DNA of 13,928 bases, taken from contig CAAAJI010000150.1 in assembly GCA_900642245.1 (NCBI GenBank), positions 48,341 through 62,268 on the forward strand, given 5' to 3'. The notes under the pieces are model-generated. The model was not told the origin of the DNA, did no database searches, and saw nothing but the letters and a program-made list of their open reading frames with translations. The DNA is from Fragilaria radians (Eukaryota > Bacillariophyta > Fragilariophyceae > Fragilariales > Fragilariaceae). A program made the translations under genes and the position numbers. Below are positions 1 to 8,201 of this stretch, in pieces (the first letter of the stretch is position 1; every line of letters starts with the position of its first letter).

Positions 1-2
1 AG

Positions 3-713
3 AGTAGAAGTAAACAAGATGGTATTCAGGCATGGTATCAGCTAGTTAATCAATATGAGACTGATGGCAATAGGAATGTCAGGATTAAATAGCTAGAAAA
101 TGTCAATACAACAATCTTTTTTCGTCATTATTAAGGGGGGATGTTTAAATGGGTACAAGACTATGAAGATGCATTCACAGAACTTGTTTTACTGGGCCAA
201 ACTACTTGGAATGGTGATGATTTTAAGAAACAGCAATTGGTACAGAATGCACAAAATATTGGCATGGTTGATACCGTTTTTGAAGCATATGTTAATGATA
301 AATCGTTTCCAGAAACATGCAATTTCCTTAGATTGCATGTTATCAGACATGATCAACAAGCCAAAGAAAAGAATGCAAGACAGATCCATACCACATGCCA
401 ACCTACGGGTACTACAAAGAAAGATAAGGTCAAGACAGTTTTGGCATTAGTTAATGAGCTGCAACTTGAAGATTCAACTGGTTCTGATGAAGAAATAGAC
501 ATTTCAGCATCTTCAAAAACCGCAATGGTATGTAAACTGGCACAAGTACCTCCAGAAATCTGGACAACTCTTTCTGTAGAAGCCAAGAAATGGCTGTTAA
601 ATGAAAAAAGGCCAGCAACAGGAAGATGATATTTGAAAAAGTTGTGAGGTAGCAAAGATACTGTCAACGTTGCTGAAAAGGAAAAAAAACGATTCCCCCA
701 AAATTGTAAGACC
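3..713 (+). pseudogene. copia gag-like polyprotein fragment, with in-frame stops
   Basis: One frame reads from the window edge through typical retrotransposon gag text: DGIQAWYQLVNQYETDGN, a stop, LENV, a second stop, then FKWVQDYEDAFTELVLLGQ and an acidic stretch. It ends with PPEIWTTLSVEAKKWLLNE at about residues 136-155 of the part starting at 141. The stops are TAG at 90-92, TAA at 132-134, TGA at 627-629 and TGA at 645-647; homology-like text continues across all of them, so they are lesions and not ends. An ATG at 141 opens the longest uninterrupted piece (162 codons), but it lies inside the gag domain and is not a real start. In the family, gag forms the particle that packages element RNA. 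The zinc knuckle expected after this point is absent, probably lost in the deletion that brings RT next to gag. Confidence 0.8.
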
Positions 714-722
714 AAAACACCT

Positions 723-1874
723 ATGGAAATTACTAGGATACGTAAGGCTTCAACAAATTCAAGTGATATCAAATATAAATTTGGAATTCAAGTTCCCAAG
801 GGAATCAAAAATGCTATCACCTTAGATAAGAAAAACGGGAATAATCTTTGGGAGGAAGCAATTAAGACTGAGCTAAAGCAACTTACTGATTATGAGACAT
901 TCATAGTACTTGATTCAGGGGAGGACATACATAAGGGGTATCAAAAGATTCCATATCACATAGTATTTGATGTCAAATATGACTTAAGACACAAAGCAAG
1001 ATTGGTTGCAGGTGGAAACTGGACGGTCAATGACAAAGAAGATATCTATTCAGGTGTTGTACGAATGGATACTGTAAGAATTGGGTTTTTCTTAGGAGAA
1101 TTATATGGACTCTCATGTTGTGCATGTGATATTGGAAATGCCTTTTTGTACGGAAAAACCAAGGAGAAGGTCTACATTACTGCGGGTCCAGAGTTTGGAG
1201 CAATATCATGTGGAAAGAATCTAATTATTAATAAGTCATTATATGGATGGAAGACTTCTGCTGCAAGATTTCATGATCATTTAGCAGAGTCATTACTCAG
1301 AATAGGATTCAAGAAAATTAAGCATGACCCTGACTTATGGATGATAGATAAAACATCACATTATGAATATTTAGCTACATATGTGGATGATATTCTTATC
1401 TGGAGCAAGAATTTCATGGCAGTAATTAATTTCTTAGAAAGGATATACTTATTGAAGAATGCAGGTATTCCTGAATATTATTTAGGTGGAAATATGGAAT
1501 TTCTCGGTGATGCATGGAAGAACCAAGGTTTAGGATTAGCTATCACAGCCAGAACCTATATCCAGAATGTCATTCCTAAGTTTGAAAACCTTTTTGGTAA
1601 AGAACTGAAACCCATCAAGACTCCCATGAGTGGAGGGTATCATCCAGAAGTAGATGACACACCATTATGTACCAATGAAGATTCAGCTAAGTATAGATCT
1701 ATAATTCGATGTTGTATTTGGATAATTGTTTTAGGGAGGTTTGATATTGCCTATGCCACTTCTGCAATGAGTAGATTCAAGATGGCACCAAGAGAAGGAC
1801 ATTTGAAGGCTGTTAAGAGAATTCTATTGTACCTTAAGACTTTCTTTACTGTTAGTACGGTCAATCTGTATTGA
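723..1874 (+). pseudogene. copia reverse transcriptase fragment, open frame of 383 codons
   Basis: The frame encodes the RNA-dependent DNA polymerase (RVT_2 type) part of a copia polyprotein. KARLVAGG is at residues 91-98. Motif A is CDIGNAF with the catalytic Asp at residue 136. GPEFG and KSLYGWKTSAARF follow. The active-site YVDD is at residues 220-223 and YYLGG at 252-256. The C-terminal LGRFDIAYATSAMSRF and the lead into RNase H (GHLKAVKRILLYLKTF) are at about residues 337-374. After YLKTF the homology ends, and the frame runs only 9 more codons to a stop, so RNase H is missing. The ATG at 723 is only the first ATG after the internal deletion and is unlikely to be a native start. All visible polymerase catalytic residues are present. 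Because gag is broken and protease and integrase are gone, autonomous movement is not expected. Confidence 0.9.
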
Positions 1875-2243
1875 GTAGTTTTAGGGTGTTGACGTATCCC
1901 TAACCTTGTCAAAGATATGGTACTCAAAGACCAACGAGGCATAAGGATCAGGGTTAAGGTTCGGAGTTCGATTCACCTCCATACGATAGTTCTTTTGCGT
2001 TCGTTTGCTTTCTAAGGATTTCCATGGAGAATATCTTTCGAACATCTTACGTACAATACTACCACAGAATATTTTGAACAGATGATCTACAAAATGTTTA
2101 CAAGAATATACATTTAGTCAACTAATTTATAGTCTCACAATTTACACAAAATAAAATTTTACATCATAAATTTATTTTAGAACAAATTAATCTTTCCAGA
2201 GAGCTTCCTTCATTTCTTCTAGGAAGGCTGTCTTTGAATAGCA

Positions 2244-2273
2244 ATCATTTCGCGAAATGATCCGGGAATTCCC
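2244..2273. repeat. Two adjacent perfect palindromes (18 bp and 10 bp)
   Basis: ATCATTTCGCGAAATGAT (2244-2261) is a perfect 18-bp palindrome with a CGCG centre. Two bases later GGGAATTCCC (2264-2273) is a perfect 10-bp palindrome. Each half-site set could form a cruciform or a symmetric binding site for a dimeric protein. They lie in gene-free DNA, about 370 bp past the end of copia remnant 1. No function can be assigned from sequence. Confidence 0.7.
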
Positions 2274-2350
2274 AATATTAAATCAGGTACCTTTTGCATT
2301 AGCTGTATCCCTATTGATATTAGTTGCTCACTTTCTAAAATGTGTACTCG

Positions 2351-2372
2351 TACTCGATCACTTTCTCGAGTA
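2351..2372. repeat. Short inverted repeat (7-bp stem)
   Basis: TACTCGA at 2351-2357 pairs perfectly with TCGAGTA at 2366-2372 across an 8-base loop. It sits about 80 bp after the two palindromes at 2244-2273. The stem is short enough to be accidental, and no U-tract or coding end beside it suggests termination. Confidence 0.35.
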
Positions 2373-4263
2373 TTACTGTACTAACAAAACGCACAAAGGT
2401 TAAGGGGTAGCAACGGCCAGAACGGTTTTTATTTGTAGATTGAATACTGTGAAGAGCAATTGATACAAGAGTGCAACAAGACTTTGGTTGGCACATACTT
2501 TGAAACTACCACATCATTGGTTGGTACAGTATTCAAAACCTACTAGCGGTAACGTTATCTGGTGGTAATATTGCATTTCATTGTGTAACCTCACACAAAT
2601 TTGAATTTTTGATTCCTTGACATTTAATTGTTTAAAGAACCTTTTTTGAAGGTACATACGTTGTTGTATTTGTACAATCAAGAAAACTTCAGCATAGGTT
2701 ATAGAGTATAAATTTCGACAGTGCTAAAGTTGTATTTTTCACTGAACGAAGTGTCTGTGAACCAAAGCTTAACATGAATGCTGGACAATTTCATTTCAAT
2801 AAATAATTAAGTTATGCCATAGTTTTCCATTTATACCTGAGGTTTAAGCACGGAAGAGGAAAAGCCATGGACTTCCTTTAACATCATTATATCTGACTTG
2901 TAAGCAATGAATGGCAACGGGGATGACTGGGATTCAATGGCTTGCCATTTTAATACATGGAATTGTTGACTGATCATGCGATGCATCAACGGGCCATCTA
3001 ATCAATTAAAATACTAGTACCACAGAAACGGTTTGACAAATCAATGGAACCTTTGCAACAAATAACCTAATGGTGTGAAATACTTGAATCTTCGGATATA
3101 AGACAATTCAGTACGAGAGACAACTTTTCTGACAGGAAGAAATCCTACATATCTCAGAGCATCACCTAAAACCAAAGTCAAGAGATAAAGGAAATTGCTA
3201 TTCCAAGATCAACAACTGAGACAATGCGAGACACAAATAACTCTTGCAAGAATGGGGACATCCCAAGCAATGCTAGAAACAATTGTATTACATATTGGAG
3301 AGTATCACTGATATTTCAAGCTCAATAACCTTATGGGTTTTAGCATTTTTTGATTGACAATTTAAAAATGTTGGTGAAAATCAATTTTAATTTAACGAAA
3401 GCTCGATTAACTTAAATTAGTAATTGCAATGTAACTAGGAAACATTGTTCTAACAAATGGAGGTTTGGAGTTTAGCCCCTCCCTCTCAACCAATGAAGGA
3501 TGCTCTTAAATCTACAGCTTTATCTAGAAACGGGTCAAAAGCACACAAGTCAAATCTTGTTCTAAGGGAGCTGTCAAACGCAGGCAGCAGGAATAATGCT
3601 ATAAAAGGGATAAAGGAAAAACAAGAAAAGGATATATTGACCACAATCTGAGAAGATTCAACAATTTGCATAAGACAGGCTCCAAAGCAAAGCACCAGCA
3701 TAAGAACAAAAAAAATATTTGACAATAAAGATTTGGAGAGAGAATGGCCAAAATAATCTGGCAAAAGAACAGGGGCACAAGAACGAAGAACCCCTAACCC
3801 CTAAATCAGAAAAGGTAATATTTGTCAATACTCTGAAAGAATATTTCAAGATAAGTGCTAACTACTTAATATACATAGAGACCCGGAGAGAGACAAGAGT
3901 ACATGAACAATATTACAAAACTTGGAGTACCAGATGGTTCTTTATTTGTAAAGAAGCAGATATGTCATTTAGGCATCCAAAAATCACACCTCATTTTAAG
4001 AGAAAACATTTAAGCTGCATATAATCTGAATGGAAAGATAAGAGACAAATTAATATGTGAATGATCTAAGGCTTATTTTCACCAAACTAAAAAAAGAAAA
4101 GACATGAACGGAGATTTCAATGAACACAAGAAGCATATTTTGCATACTATCAGACAAATTTGGATCAATTGATTGGGAATATTGTCAAAGATGATACCAG
4201 GGACTAACATAAAAATGAGGTAAACAAGAATTACCCTAACCCCTGAATAAGTGAATATTTACT

Positions 4264-5622
4264 CTACATAGCCTTATAAGTATGATCAAACCCAAACTCC
4301 ACCATGACAACAGGAAATTCCATACAAAAGTTGTTGGCTAATACTTTTGCACCCTCTTGACCAATAATCATATTCAGCAAAATTTGTAGATGGTGTTGAG
4401 CATTCACAGCTACATTTGAAAGTCTTTCAAAGTGGTTATGGAATCTTTCAGCAACTACTAAATGTGAGAGAATAGGATTGAATTTCAATGCTTCAGCAAT
4501 TGCTGATGCTCCTTCTTTACCAATGTCCTTGCATAGAATGGATAGTGATTTCAGGGATATGTTCACTCTCAATGCTTCAGCAATTGACACAGCACCATCA
4601 ACATACATTTCAGTGAAATCAAGATCCAGTGATATCAGGGTTGAATTTAACTTCAATATTTTAGCAATGGCAGATACTCCCTCATTTCTGATTGGATTAT
4701 TTGAAAGATTTAGTGTTGTCAGCAATGAATTCACTTTCAAGGCATCACCAATGGCCAAAGCACCCTCAACTTTAACTCCATTTCCACTGAGATTAAGTAA
4801 TTTCAGGGATGAATTCACTTTCAATGCTGTAGCAATTGCGGATGTCCCTTTATTTCCAATTTGATTATCATCAAGTTCTAATGATGTCAGAGATGAATTA
4901 ACTTTTAATGCTTCAGAAATTGCAGACGCTCCCATTTCATTAATGTCATTTCCTCTCAGAATTAATGATATCAAGGATGAATTCATTTTTAGCGCTTCAG
5001 ATATTGCTATCACTCCCTCCTCTTTGATGTAATTACCTCTCAGATTTAGTGAAAGCAGAGATAAATTTACTTTCAACGCTTCAGCAATATCTGATGCTCC
5101 CGCGTCTCTTATGTTGTTAATTCCAAGATCTAGTGATGTTAGGGATGTATTCACTTTTAACGCTGTAGCAACTGCTGCTGCTCCACCTTCTCCAATTCGA
5201 GTGGCACGAAGATCTAGTGATTTCAATGATGAACTACTCATTGTCAGTGCTTCGGCAATGGATGATGCTCCGAGGTGATATATGCCATTTCCCTGAAGGC
5301 CAAGGATTGTTAGAGATGAGTTCACTTGCAACGCGTCAGAAATGGCGGATACTCCTACATTGCCAATACCCGTAGAAGTTAGGTTCAGTGATTTCAAGGA
5401 TGAATTCACTTTCAAAGCTTCAGCAATTGCAATTGCTCCGCTATCGTCAATTTGAATATGGTGAATTTTCAAAAGCGTCAAGGACGAATTCTCTTTCAGC
5501 GCTTCTGCAATTGCGGTTACTGCAAGTATTCTTTCGCTCTGTGAGCGAAGCGAAATGATAAAGTTCAGCTCACTCACAACATTATCCTTGAGCTGTGTCA
5601 ACACACGATTTACAGCATCCAT
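4264..5622 (-). CDS. Leucine-rich repeat protein, ribonuclease-inhibitor (NLRC3-like) type, 452 aa
   Basis: An intact, intronless frame. The ATG at 5620-5622 (MDAVNRVLTQ) is chosen because it is the first ATG in the frame, has A at -3 and G at +4 (AAAATGG), and an in-frame TGA lies 13 codons upstream at 5659-5661. The stop is TAG at 4264-4266. Residues 1-36 form a short helical cap. Residues 37 to about 399 are 12 complete units and one degenerate unit of 28 residues, built like AIAEALKVNSSLTSLDL..N.I...GAS. Unit 4 is 29 residues, with an extra Ser. Residues 400-452 are a non-repeat C-terminal cap. This is the LRR_RI class, which folds as a curved solenoid for protein binding. No NACHT, kinase, signal peptide or membrane segment is present, so it is probably a soluble, single-domain adaptor or scaffold. 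Its partner cannot be told from sequence. Both neighbours are dead transposons, and no linked gene hints at a pathway. Confidence 0.92.
   Translation of the reverse strand: MDAVNRVLTQLKDNVVSELNFIISLRSQSERILAVTAIAEALKENSSLTLLKIHHIQIDDSGAIAIAEALKVNSSLKSLNLTSTGIGNVGVSAISDALQVNSSLTILGLQGNGIYHLGASSIAEALTMSSSSLKSLDLRATRIGEGGAAAVATALKVNTSLTSLDLGINNIRDAGASDIAEALKVNLSLLSLNLRGNYIKEEGVIAISEALKMNSSLISLILRGNDINEMGASAISEALKVNSSLTSLELDDNQIGNKGTSAIATALKVNSSLKLLNLSGNGVKVEGALAIGDALKVNSLLTTLNLSNNPIRNEGVSAIAKILKLNSTLISLDLDFTEMYVDGAVSIAEALRVNISLKSLSILCKDIGKEGASAIAEALKFNPILSHLVVAERFHNHFERLSNVAVNAQHHLQILLNMIIGQEGAKVLANNFCMEFPVVMVEFGFDHTYKAM
4426..5514 (-). repeat. Thirteen 84-bp coding repeats (LRR units)
   Basis: The LRR region is a DNA-level tandem array with an 84-bp period, one 28-codon unit each. 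In the plus strand, words such as ATTCACTTTCAA, AATGCTTCAGCAATTGC and AGTGATTTCAGGGATGA recur at this spacing. The period is kept in frame through 12 units, with only a one-codon insertion in unit 4. The last unit (about 4426-4506) is clearly diverged and acts as an end cap. Retained DNA similarity between units suggests growth by unequal exchange or gene conversion. Confidence 0.85.
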
Positions 5623-5638
5623 TTTTGAAAATGAAATT

Positions 5639-5662
5639 TTACCGACGCGCAAGTGCAGTCAT
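5639..5662 (-). promoter_or_regulatory. Upstream ORF (7 codons) before the LRR gene
   Basis: An ATG at 5660-5662 opens a 7-codon frame (MTALARR) closed by TAA at 5639-5641. This leaves 16 bases to the LRR start codon at 5622. If the transcript begins further upstream, scanning ribosomes would meet this ATG first, and translation of the LRR protein would depend on leaky scanning or re-initiation. The transcription start is unknown, so the element may lie outside the mRNA. Confidence 0.3.
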
Positions 5663-6220
5663 GTTGTCACCACTGGTACCTTATCACATTATACTTGTAT
5701 GCATGTAAAATCCATATCAGAGATACAATTCAGGCGGAATGACCTTCTGTCTAGACATCTTTCCATTGGAAGTCCTAAACATCCAAACGCTTTCCAGATC
5801 CATTACCACTTATTCATCATTTGATTCCATCTTTGACATGTGACCCCTTTGGCATTGACATCAACATTTCGATTCCTTCCCTTCATTATTCCCAAAATAT
5901 TGCACAGACAATAAGTTTTAATGTAATCCAGTACAACCAACTGCATCTGATTTCAACTATGTTGGGTATATTGGCATTCATGACCTCAAAATATATCATT
6001 ATTGATAAACAGCAGCATCTTCAACATCCCACACACAAAAATTCAAAATGGCTTTGTCAGTGAAATAATGTGAAATGATATTGTCAGTGTGTTACAAGTC
6101 ATTGTCACTTTAATTGTGAATGGTTATTCTGGTTCTTACTTAATCATTATTTTCTCTTTCTTAATCTGATCAGATATTTGTGACGTTTTACTTACTGCCA
6201 AAGGAATAACCTGAAACGCA
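5663..6220. other. Gap between the LRR gene and copia remnant 2, no gene seen
   Basis: About 560 bp separate the 5' side of the LRR gene from the 3' end of the minus-strand copia remnant. It should contain the LRR promoter and possibly decayed 3' LTR sequence. Two plus-strand ORFs overlap it (5555-5824 and 5821-6063). The first is partly antisense to the LRR gene and neither has a recognisable pattern. No TATA box with convincing spacing is evident. Confidence 0.5.
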
Positions 6221-6639
6221 TCATTCAATCCTCCAAGGAACGTTCACAGCATGCATCTCAAAGGCTTCCTTGCTCACATTACTAGCAAGAGATCAGCCTT
6301 AATACTCCTTGCAAGAACAATCACGATAAAGCCATTTTCCAAATTTTCACGAATAGTAGAGTGACGGATACTGATATGCCTGGTAAAATTCCAAGGATAC
6401 ATTTTCAGCCACGAATGTTGCTCCGCTTCTAAGTTGTATTTCTTTGTATCAAGAACAAACTTGAAGATCCTTAAGATTTCCTTAAAGATCACTATAGATG
6501 TACTATATTGGTAAATATATAGCTCTTTCACAGCATTTCCATTATAAACTGCAGTGATTTTATTTTTGCACTTCATTGACAGATAGTTATATTCATCTAG
6601 TTGGTGACTACAGTCAAATTTCTTATTCTGGATATCCAC
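6221..6639 (-). pseudogene. copia remnant 2: RT end plus RNase H fragment
   Basis: A 121-codon open piece (6274-6639; first ATG used as the edge, not a native start) carries VYNGNAVKEL and FKEILRIFKFVLDTKKYNLEAE, which correspond to the end of RT and the lead into RNase H. It then jumps to TRHISIRHSTIRENLENGF, the C-terminal RNase H motif. The catalytic middle (SDSD, SSSEAEY and VDN blocks) is deleted. A frameshift near 6288 leads into SNVSKEAFEMHAVNVPW and the probable polyprotein stop TGA at 6221-6223. The RT body between integrase and this piece is also absent. I would have dismissed the ORF alone; its place after integrase on the same strand makes the call. Confidence 0.65.
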
Positions 6640-6799
6640 TACTAAGAAGCAATCCTGCTCTCACTTTATCATTTTTACTGCCACTTGCTCACAATTTGAT
6701 AGAATATTTGAGACTTCTTACTTATCAATCGATTCACCACTTTCCAAGGAACTTTACAACGTTATTCTAGTACCTTTCCTCGCCCACATTGTATATCAG

Positions 6800-7415
6800 C
6801 ACCGTTATCACTTGGATTAATTATATGCTTTGGTTTCAAATTAGGAATTATGTAAACATCACAGACATGACTTGGACGGAATCCAACGATCATGCAGACC
6901 GTTCCTCGGTCCTTGAGCTCTCATTGGATTTGTTTTGTCATCATGAAACCCATTTCTCTAAAGATCCTTATTTTAACTAACCTGTGTACTAAATTGAAAG
7001 TCTTGAGACAACTTCTATTTCTCGTTTGTTACCAGAATGCTTGAATATAGAGGAGCACATCTCCAGATTCGATTTCTGATCTCTTCCTGTTTCCCTGTTT
7101 CATTGTCCATGGCTCAAACGCTGCCAAAAAGGGTTTGAAACTTCTTGGCCCTGCAAATTCAAAGATAACTCCTAAGTATTTCTTTTACATTCGCCTTCCA
7201 CTGCTTTGGTTTCTCCAGCATTGTTGCGTTGTATACGTTAAACCTTCATCTTATGATTCTTCAGCGCCAAGAAAATTTGTAATCTTAAATTTCAAGGAGC
7301 GTTTCTTGTTCAGAAAGTGACTCCAACAATAGTCTGTGCTATCAGCAATAATCAGGGCCCAGAACTTTGATCCTCCATAGCTCTTGCCTTCTATGGAACA
7401 AATATCAACGTAAGC
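6800..7415 (-). pseudogene. copia remnant 2: integrase fragment, catalytic triad destroyed
   Basis: AYVDICSIEGKSYGGSKFW (from about 7415) begins the rve integrase core and carries the first catalytic Asp at 7404-7406. The HHCC zinc domain that should precede it is absent. After FLNKKRSLKFKITNFL the frame shifts. The second catalytic motif reads NNAGE, with Asp changed to Asn at codon 7223-7225. A further shift gives LGVIFEFAGPR. About ten codons, including the PQQNG...E motif with the third acidic residue, are then missing at about 7141-7144. The next piece is KFQTLFGSV, a TGA at 7114-7116 and EEIRNRIW. The C-terminal text FREMGFMMTKQIQ, KDRGTVCMIVGF and CDVYIIPNLKPKHI ends near 6800. The domain order and motifs make the family certain; function is lost. 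Confidence 0.8.
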
Positions 7416-7429
7416 ACCGTTTTTTGAAA

Positions 7430-7690
7430 CCCTATTGCCGCTAAGTAGGTCAGCCCAATGCTCTGGAACAAAGTTGCTACCTTGAAGGAAAATTTGGAAA
7501 ATATTTTCAGTACTTGCTCAGCCTATCATTTCAAACTATTCAAACTGTGTACTTTCATGGTCTTTCCAATTTCTGTGGAACTACCTTGACATCGTATAAT
7601 CTTAATCACAATTGCAATAGTGACATGCTATGCCATTTCTACCGATCCAAATATTGTTTTGAAAATCCAATGCATATTGATTATACCATC
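7430..7690 (-). pseudogene. copia remnant 2: aspartic protease fragment, active site lost
   Basis: The frame reads QYALDFQNNIWIGRNG followed by ACHYCNCD (about 7618-7679). This matches the copia protease start, where W-I-x-DSG-A-S-CH is expected. The catalytic Asp-Ser-Gly is here Arg-Asn-Gly (codons at 7632-7640), so the enzyme would be dead even without the stops and frameshifts that follow. The end of the protease domain returns as FVPEHWADLLSGNRVSKNG at 7472 to about 7416, matching the family's F-V-P-x-L-W-x-N-L-F-S motif. That piece is fused directly to integrase. Confidence 0.7.
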
Positions 7691-7740
7691 TGCAATTCCT
7701 GTTCTTACATCCTTAAGGTCTTTTATTCAATTTGAAGCAA

Positions 7741-8097
7741 TAACATGACTTGTTTTGATGCAAAAGTGGAAGTAAAGGGGATGGGCGCCTCTGTCACCTT
7801 GTCTGACACCTGGTCCTTCTTGGCAATAACCTCATGACCAATTTTCCACAGTTGCCCTTAAAGGAGATGTTAAGAGAGTGTGCTCTTCACTTGCGTTACT
7901 ATCACTGTTCAATTCAGATTAGCTATAAATCTTAGATTCCATTTATCACATAATTTGGTCTTGTTGGTATGAGGACTGATTACTCTTGTCTTACAATCAT
8001 ATTACTCGAAAATCATCAATGCTCCATTGCAAGAGATCAAGCATGGGTAATACGGACCAAATTTTCACGAAGTTTGTTAATGAGTACAGGGAATGAA
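7741..8097 (-). pseudogene. copia remnant 2: gag C-terminus with broken zinc knuckle
   Basis: Minus-strand frames show gag-like text such as FPVLINKLRENLVRI (about 8049-8093) and an acidic Ser/Glu linker (NSDSNASEEHTLLTS) just before a CCHC knuckle. The knuckle reads KGNCGK in one frame (ending about 7842) and continues as IGHEVIAKKDQ in the next, so a one-base loss splits it. The first Cys has also been lost. In the family this knuckle binds RNA during packaging. The linker and knuckle identification is fairly strong because the order matches that of the family; the far upstream part is weaker. Confidence 0.6.
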
Positions 8098-8143
8098 TGG
8101 TATCATGAGTGCTCATGTTAGAATTGTTTGTTATCGTCAAAAT

Positions 8144-8201
8144 AAAAATAATTGTACCTCTAGGTTGTTAAACAAACAATTATTGTCAATTATTGTTTTT
8201 A
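8144..8201. repeat. hAT 3'-side terminal/subterminal repeat cluster
   Basis: AAAAATAATTGT (8144-8155) is followed by AAACAATTATTGT, ending at 8186, and by CAATTATTGTTTTTATTGTG up to about 8206. The shared word ACAATTATTGT is nearly palindromic and recurs on the other side of the transposase. Such short repeats near hAT tips are the usual transposase-binding sites. The match to the 5' side supports calling this the element edge. Confidence 0.55.

Larger units (their letters stand above)
1..1874 (+). mobile_element. Truncated, internally deleted Ty1/copia retrotransposon (copia remnant 1)
   Basis: Gag-like sequence (3 to about 713) and reverse transcriptase (723-1874) lie in the same reading frame, with only a short linker between them. 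A complete copia polyprotein would have protease and integrase, roughly 2 kb, in that interval, so a large internal deletion has joined gag to RT. The left end runs off the window. On the right, homology stops at the RT/RNase H boundary. No long terminal repeat, primer-binding site or polypurine tract could be recognised. The RT vocabulary (KARLVAGG, CDIGNAF, AGPEFG, KSLYGWKTSA, YVDD, YYLGG, LGRFDIAYA) resembles what I recall of diatom CoDi-type copia elements. That lineage assignment is from memory and was not searched. Confidence 0.9.
1875..4263. other. Long stretch without a convincing gene
   Basis: This 2.4-kb stretch is AT-rich and stop-dense in all frames. Two plus-strand ORFs were examined: 64 codons at 3457-3651, and 101 codons at 3719-4024 with a TTG first codon. 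Neither shows a known domain, a supported start or a convincing protein pattern. The minus-strand frame opposite the first (3486-3764) is hydrophobic, but that is what the complement of an A-rich Lys/Asn/Ser frame gives. Palindromes at 2244-2273 and a hairpin at 2351-2372 are listed separately. A short (TTAGGGG)-like stretch at 3789-3805 is too short to mean a telomere. The part nearest 4263 probably holds the 3' UTR of the LRR gene, although no clear AATAAA signal is visible on that strand. Confidence 0.6.
6221..8097 (-). mobile_element. Heavily decayed Ty1/copia retrotransposon (copia remnant 2)
   Basis: Reading the minus strand from 8097 down to 6221 gives pieces of a copia polyprotein in the correct order: gag C-terminus and zinc knuckle, protease, integrase core and C-terminus, the last part of RT, and both ends of RNase H. 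The pieces lie in all three frames with several stops, and at least four internal deletions remove diagnostic segments. The sequence differs from copia remnant 1, so it is a separate and clearly older insertion in the opposite orientation. LTRs were not identified. The upstream (gag) end stops close to the hAT transposon that starts near 8144. None of the surviving pieces is long enough to stand out as an ORF; they were found by reading three frames side by side. Confidence 0.85.

Noticed and set aside
1915..1985. tRNA-like or SINE-like sequence with a B-box-like AGTTCGATTCA
   Set aside because: The T-arm pairs at only three of five positions, the acceptor stem at five of seven, and no D-arm or A box with proper spacing is present.
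1887..2000. Possible 3' LTR start (TGTTGACG) after copia remnant 1
   Set aside because: RNase H is truncated just before it, no matching second copy exists in the window and no clear polypurine tract precedes it.
3789..3805. Interstitial telomere-like CCCCTAA repeats
   Set aside because: Only about two units; too short to indicate a telomere or a fusion point.
3457..4024. Two plus-strand ORFs (64 and 101 codons) and the hydrophobic minus-strand ORF opposite the first
   Set aside because: No domain, one relies on a TTG start, composition is that of A-rich DNA, and the hydrophobic frame is its complement shadow.
4478..4864. 128-codon plus-strand ORF
   Set aside because: It lies wholly within the LRR gene on the opposite strand and repeats with the 84-bp period, so it is an antisense shadow.
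5980..6030. Possible 3' LTR start of copia remnant 2 (minus-strand TGTTGAAGATG after a GTGTGTGGGA run)
   Set aside because: No second copy was found upstream of the element, so the repeat cannot be established.
8106..8119. TGAGTGcTCATGTT here and TGAGTGaTCATGTT at 10101-10114 as a target-site duplication of the hAT element
   Set aside because: It is longer than the 8 bp typical of hAT, has a mismatch, and the sequences directly inside do not form inverted repeats.
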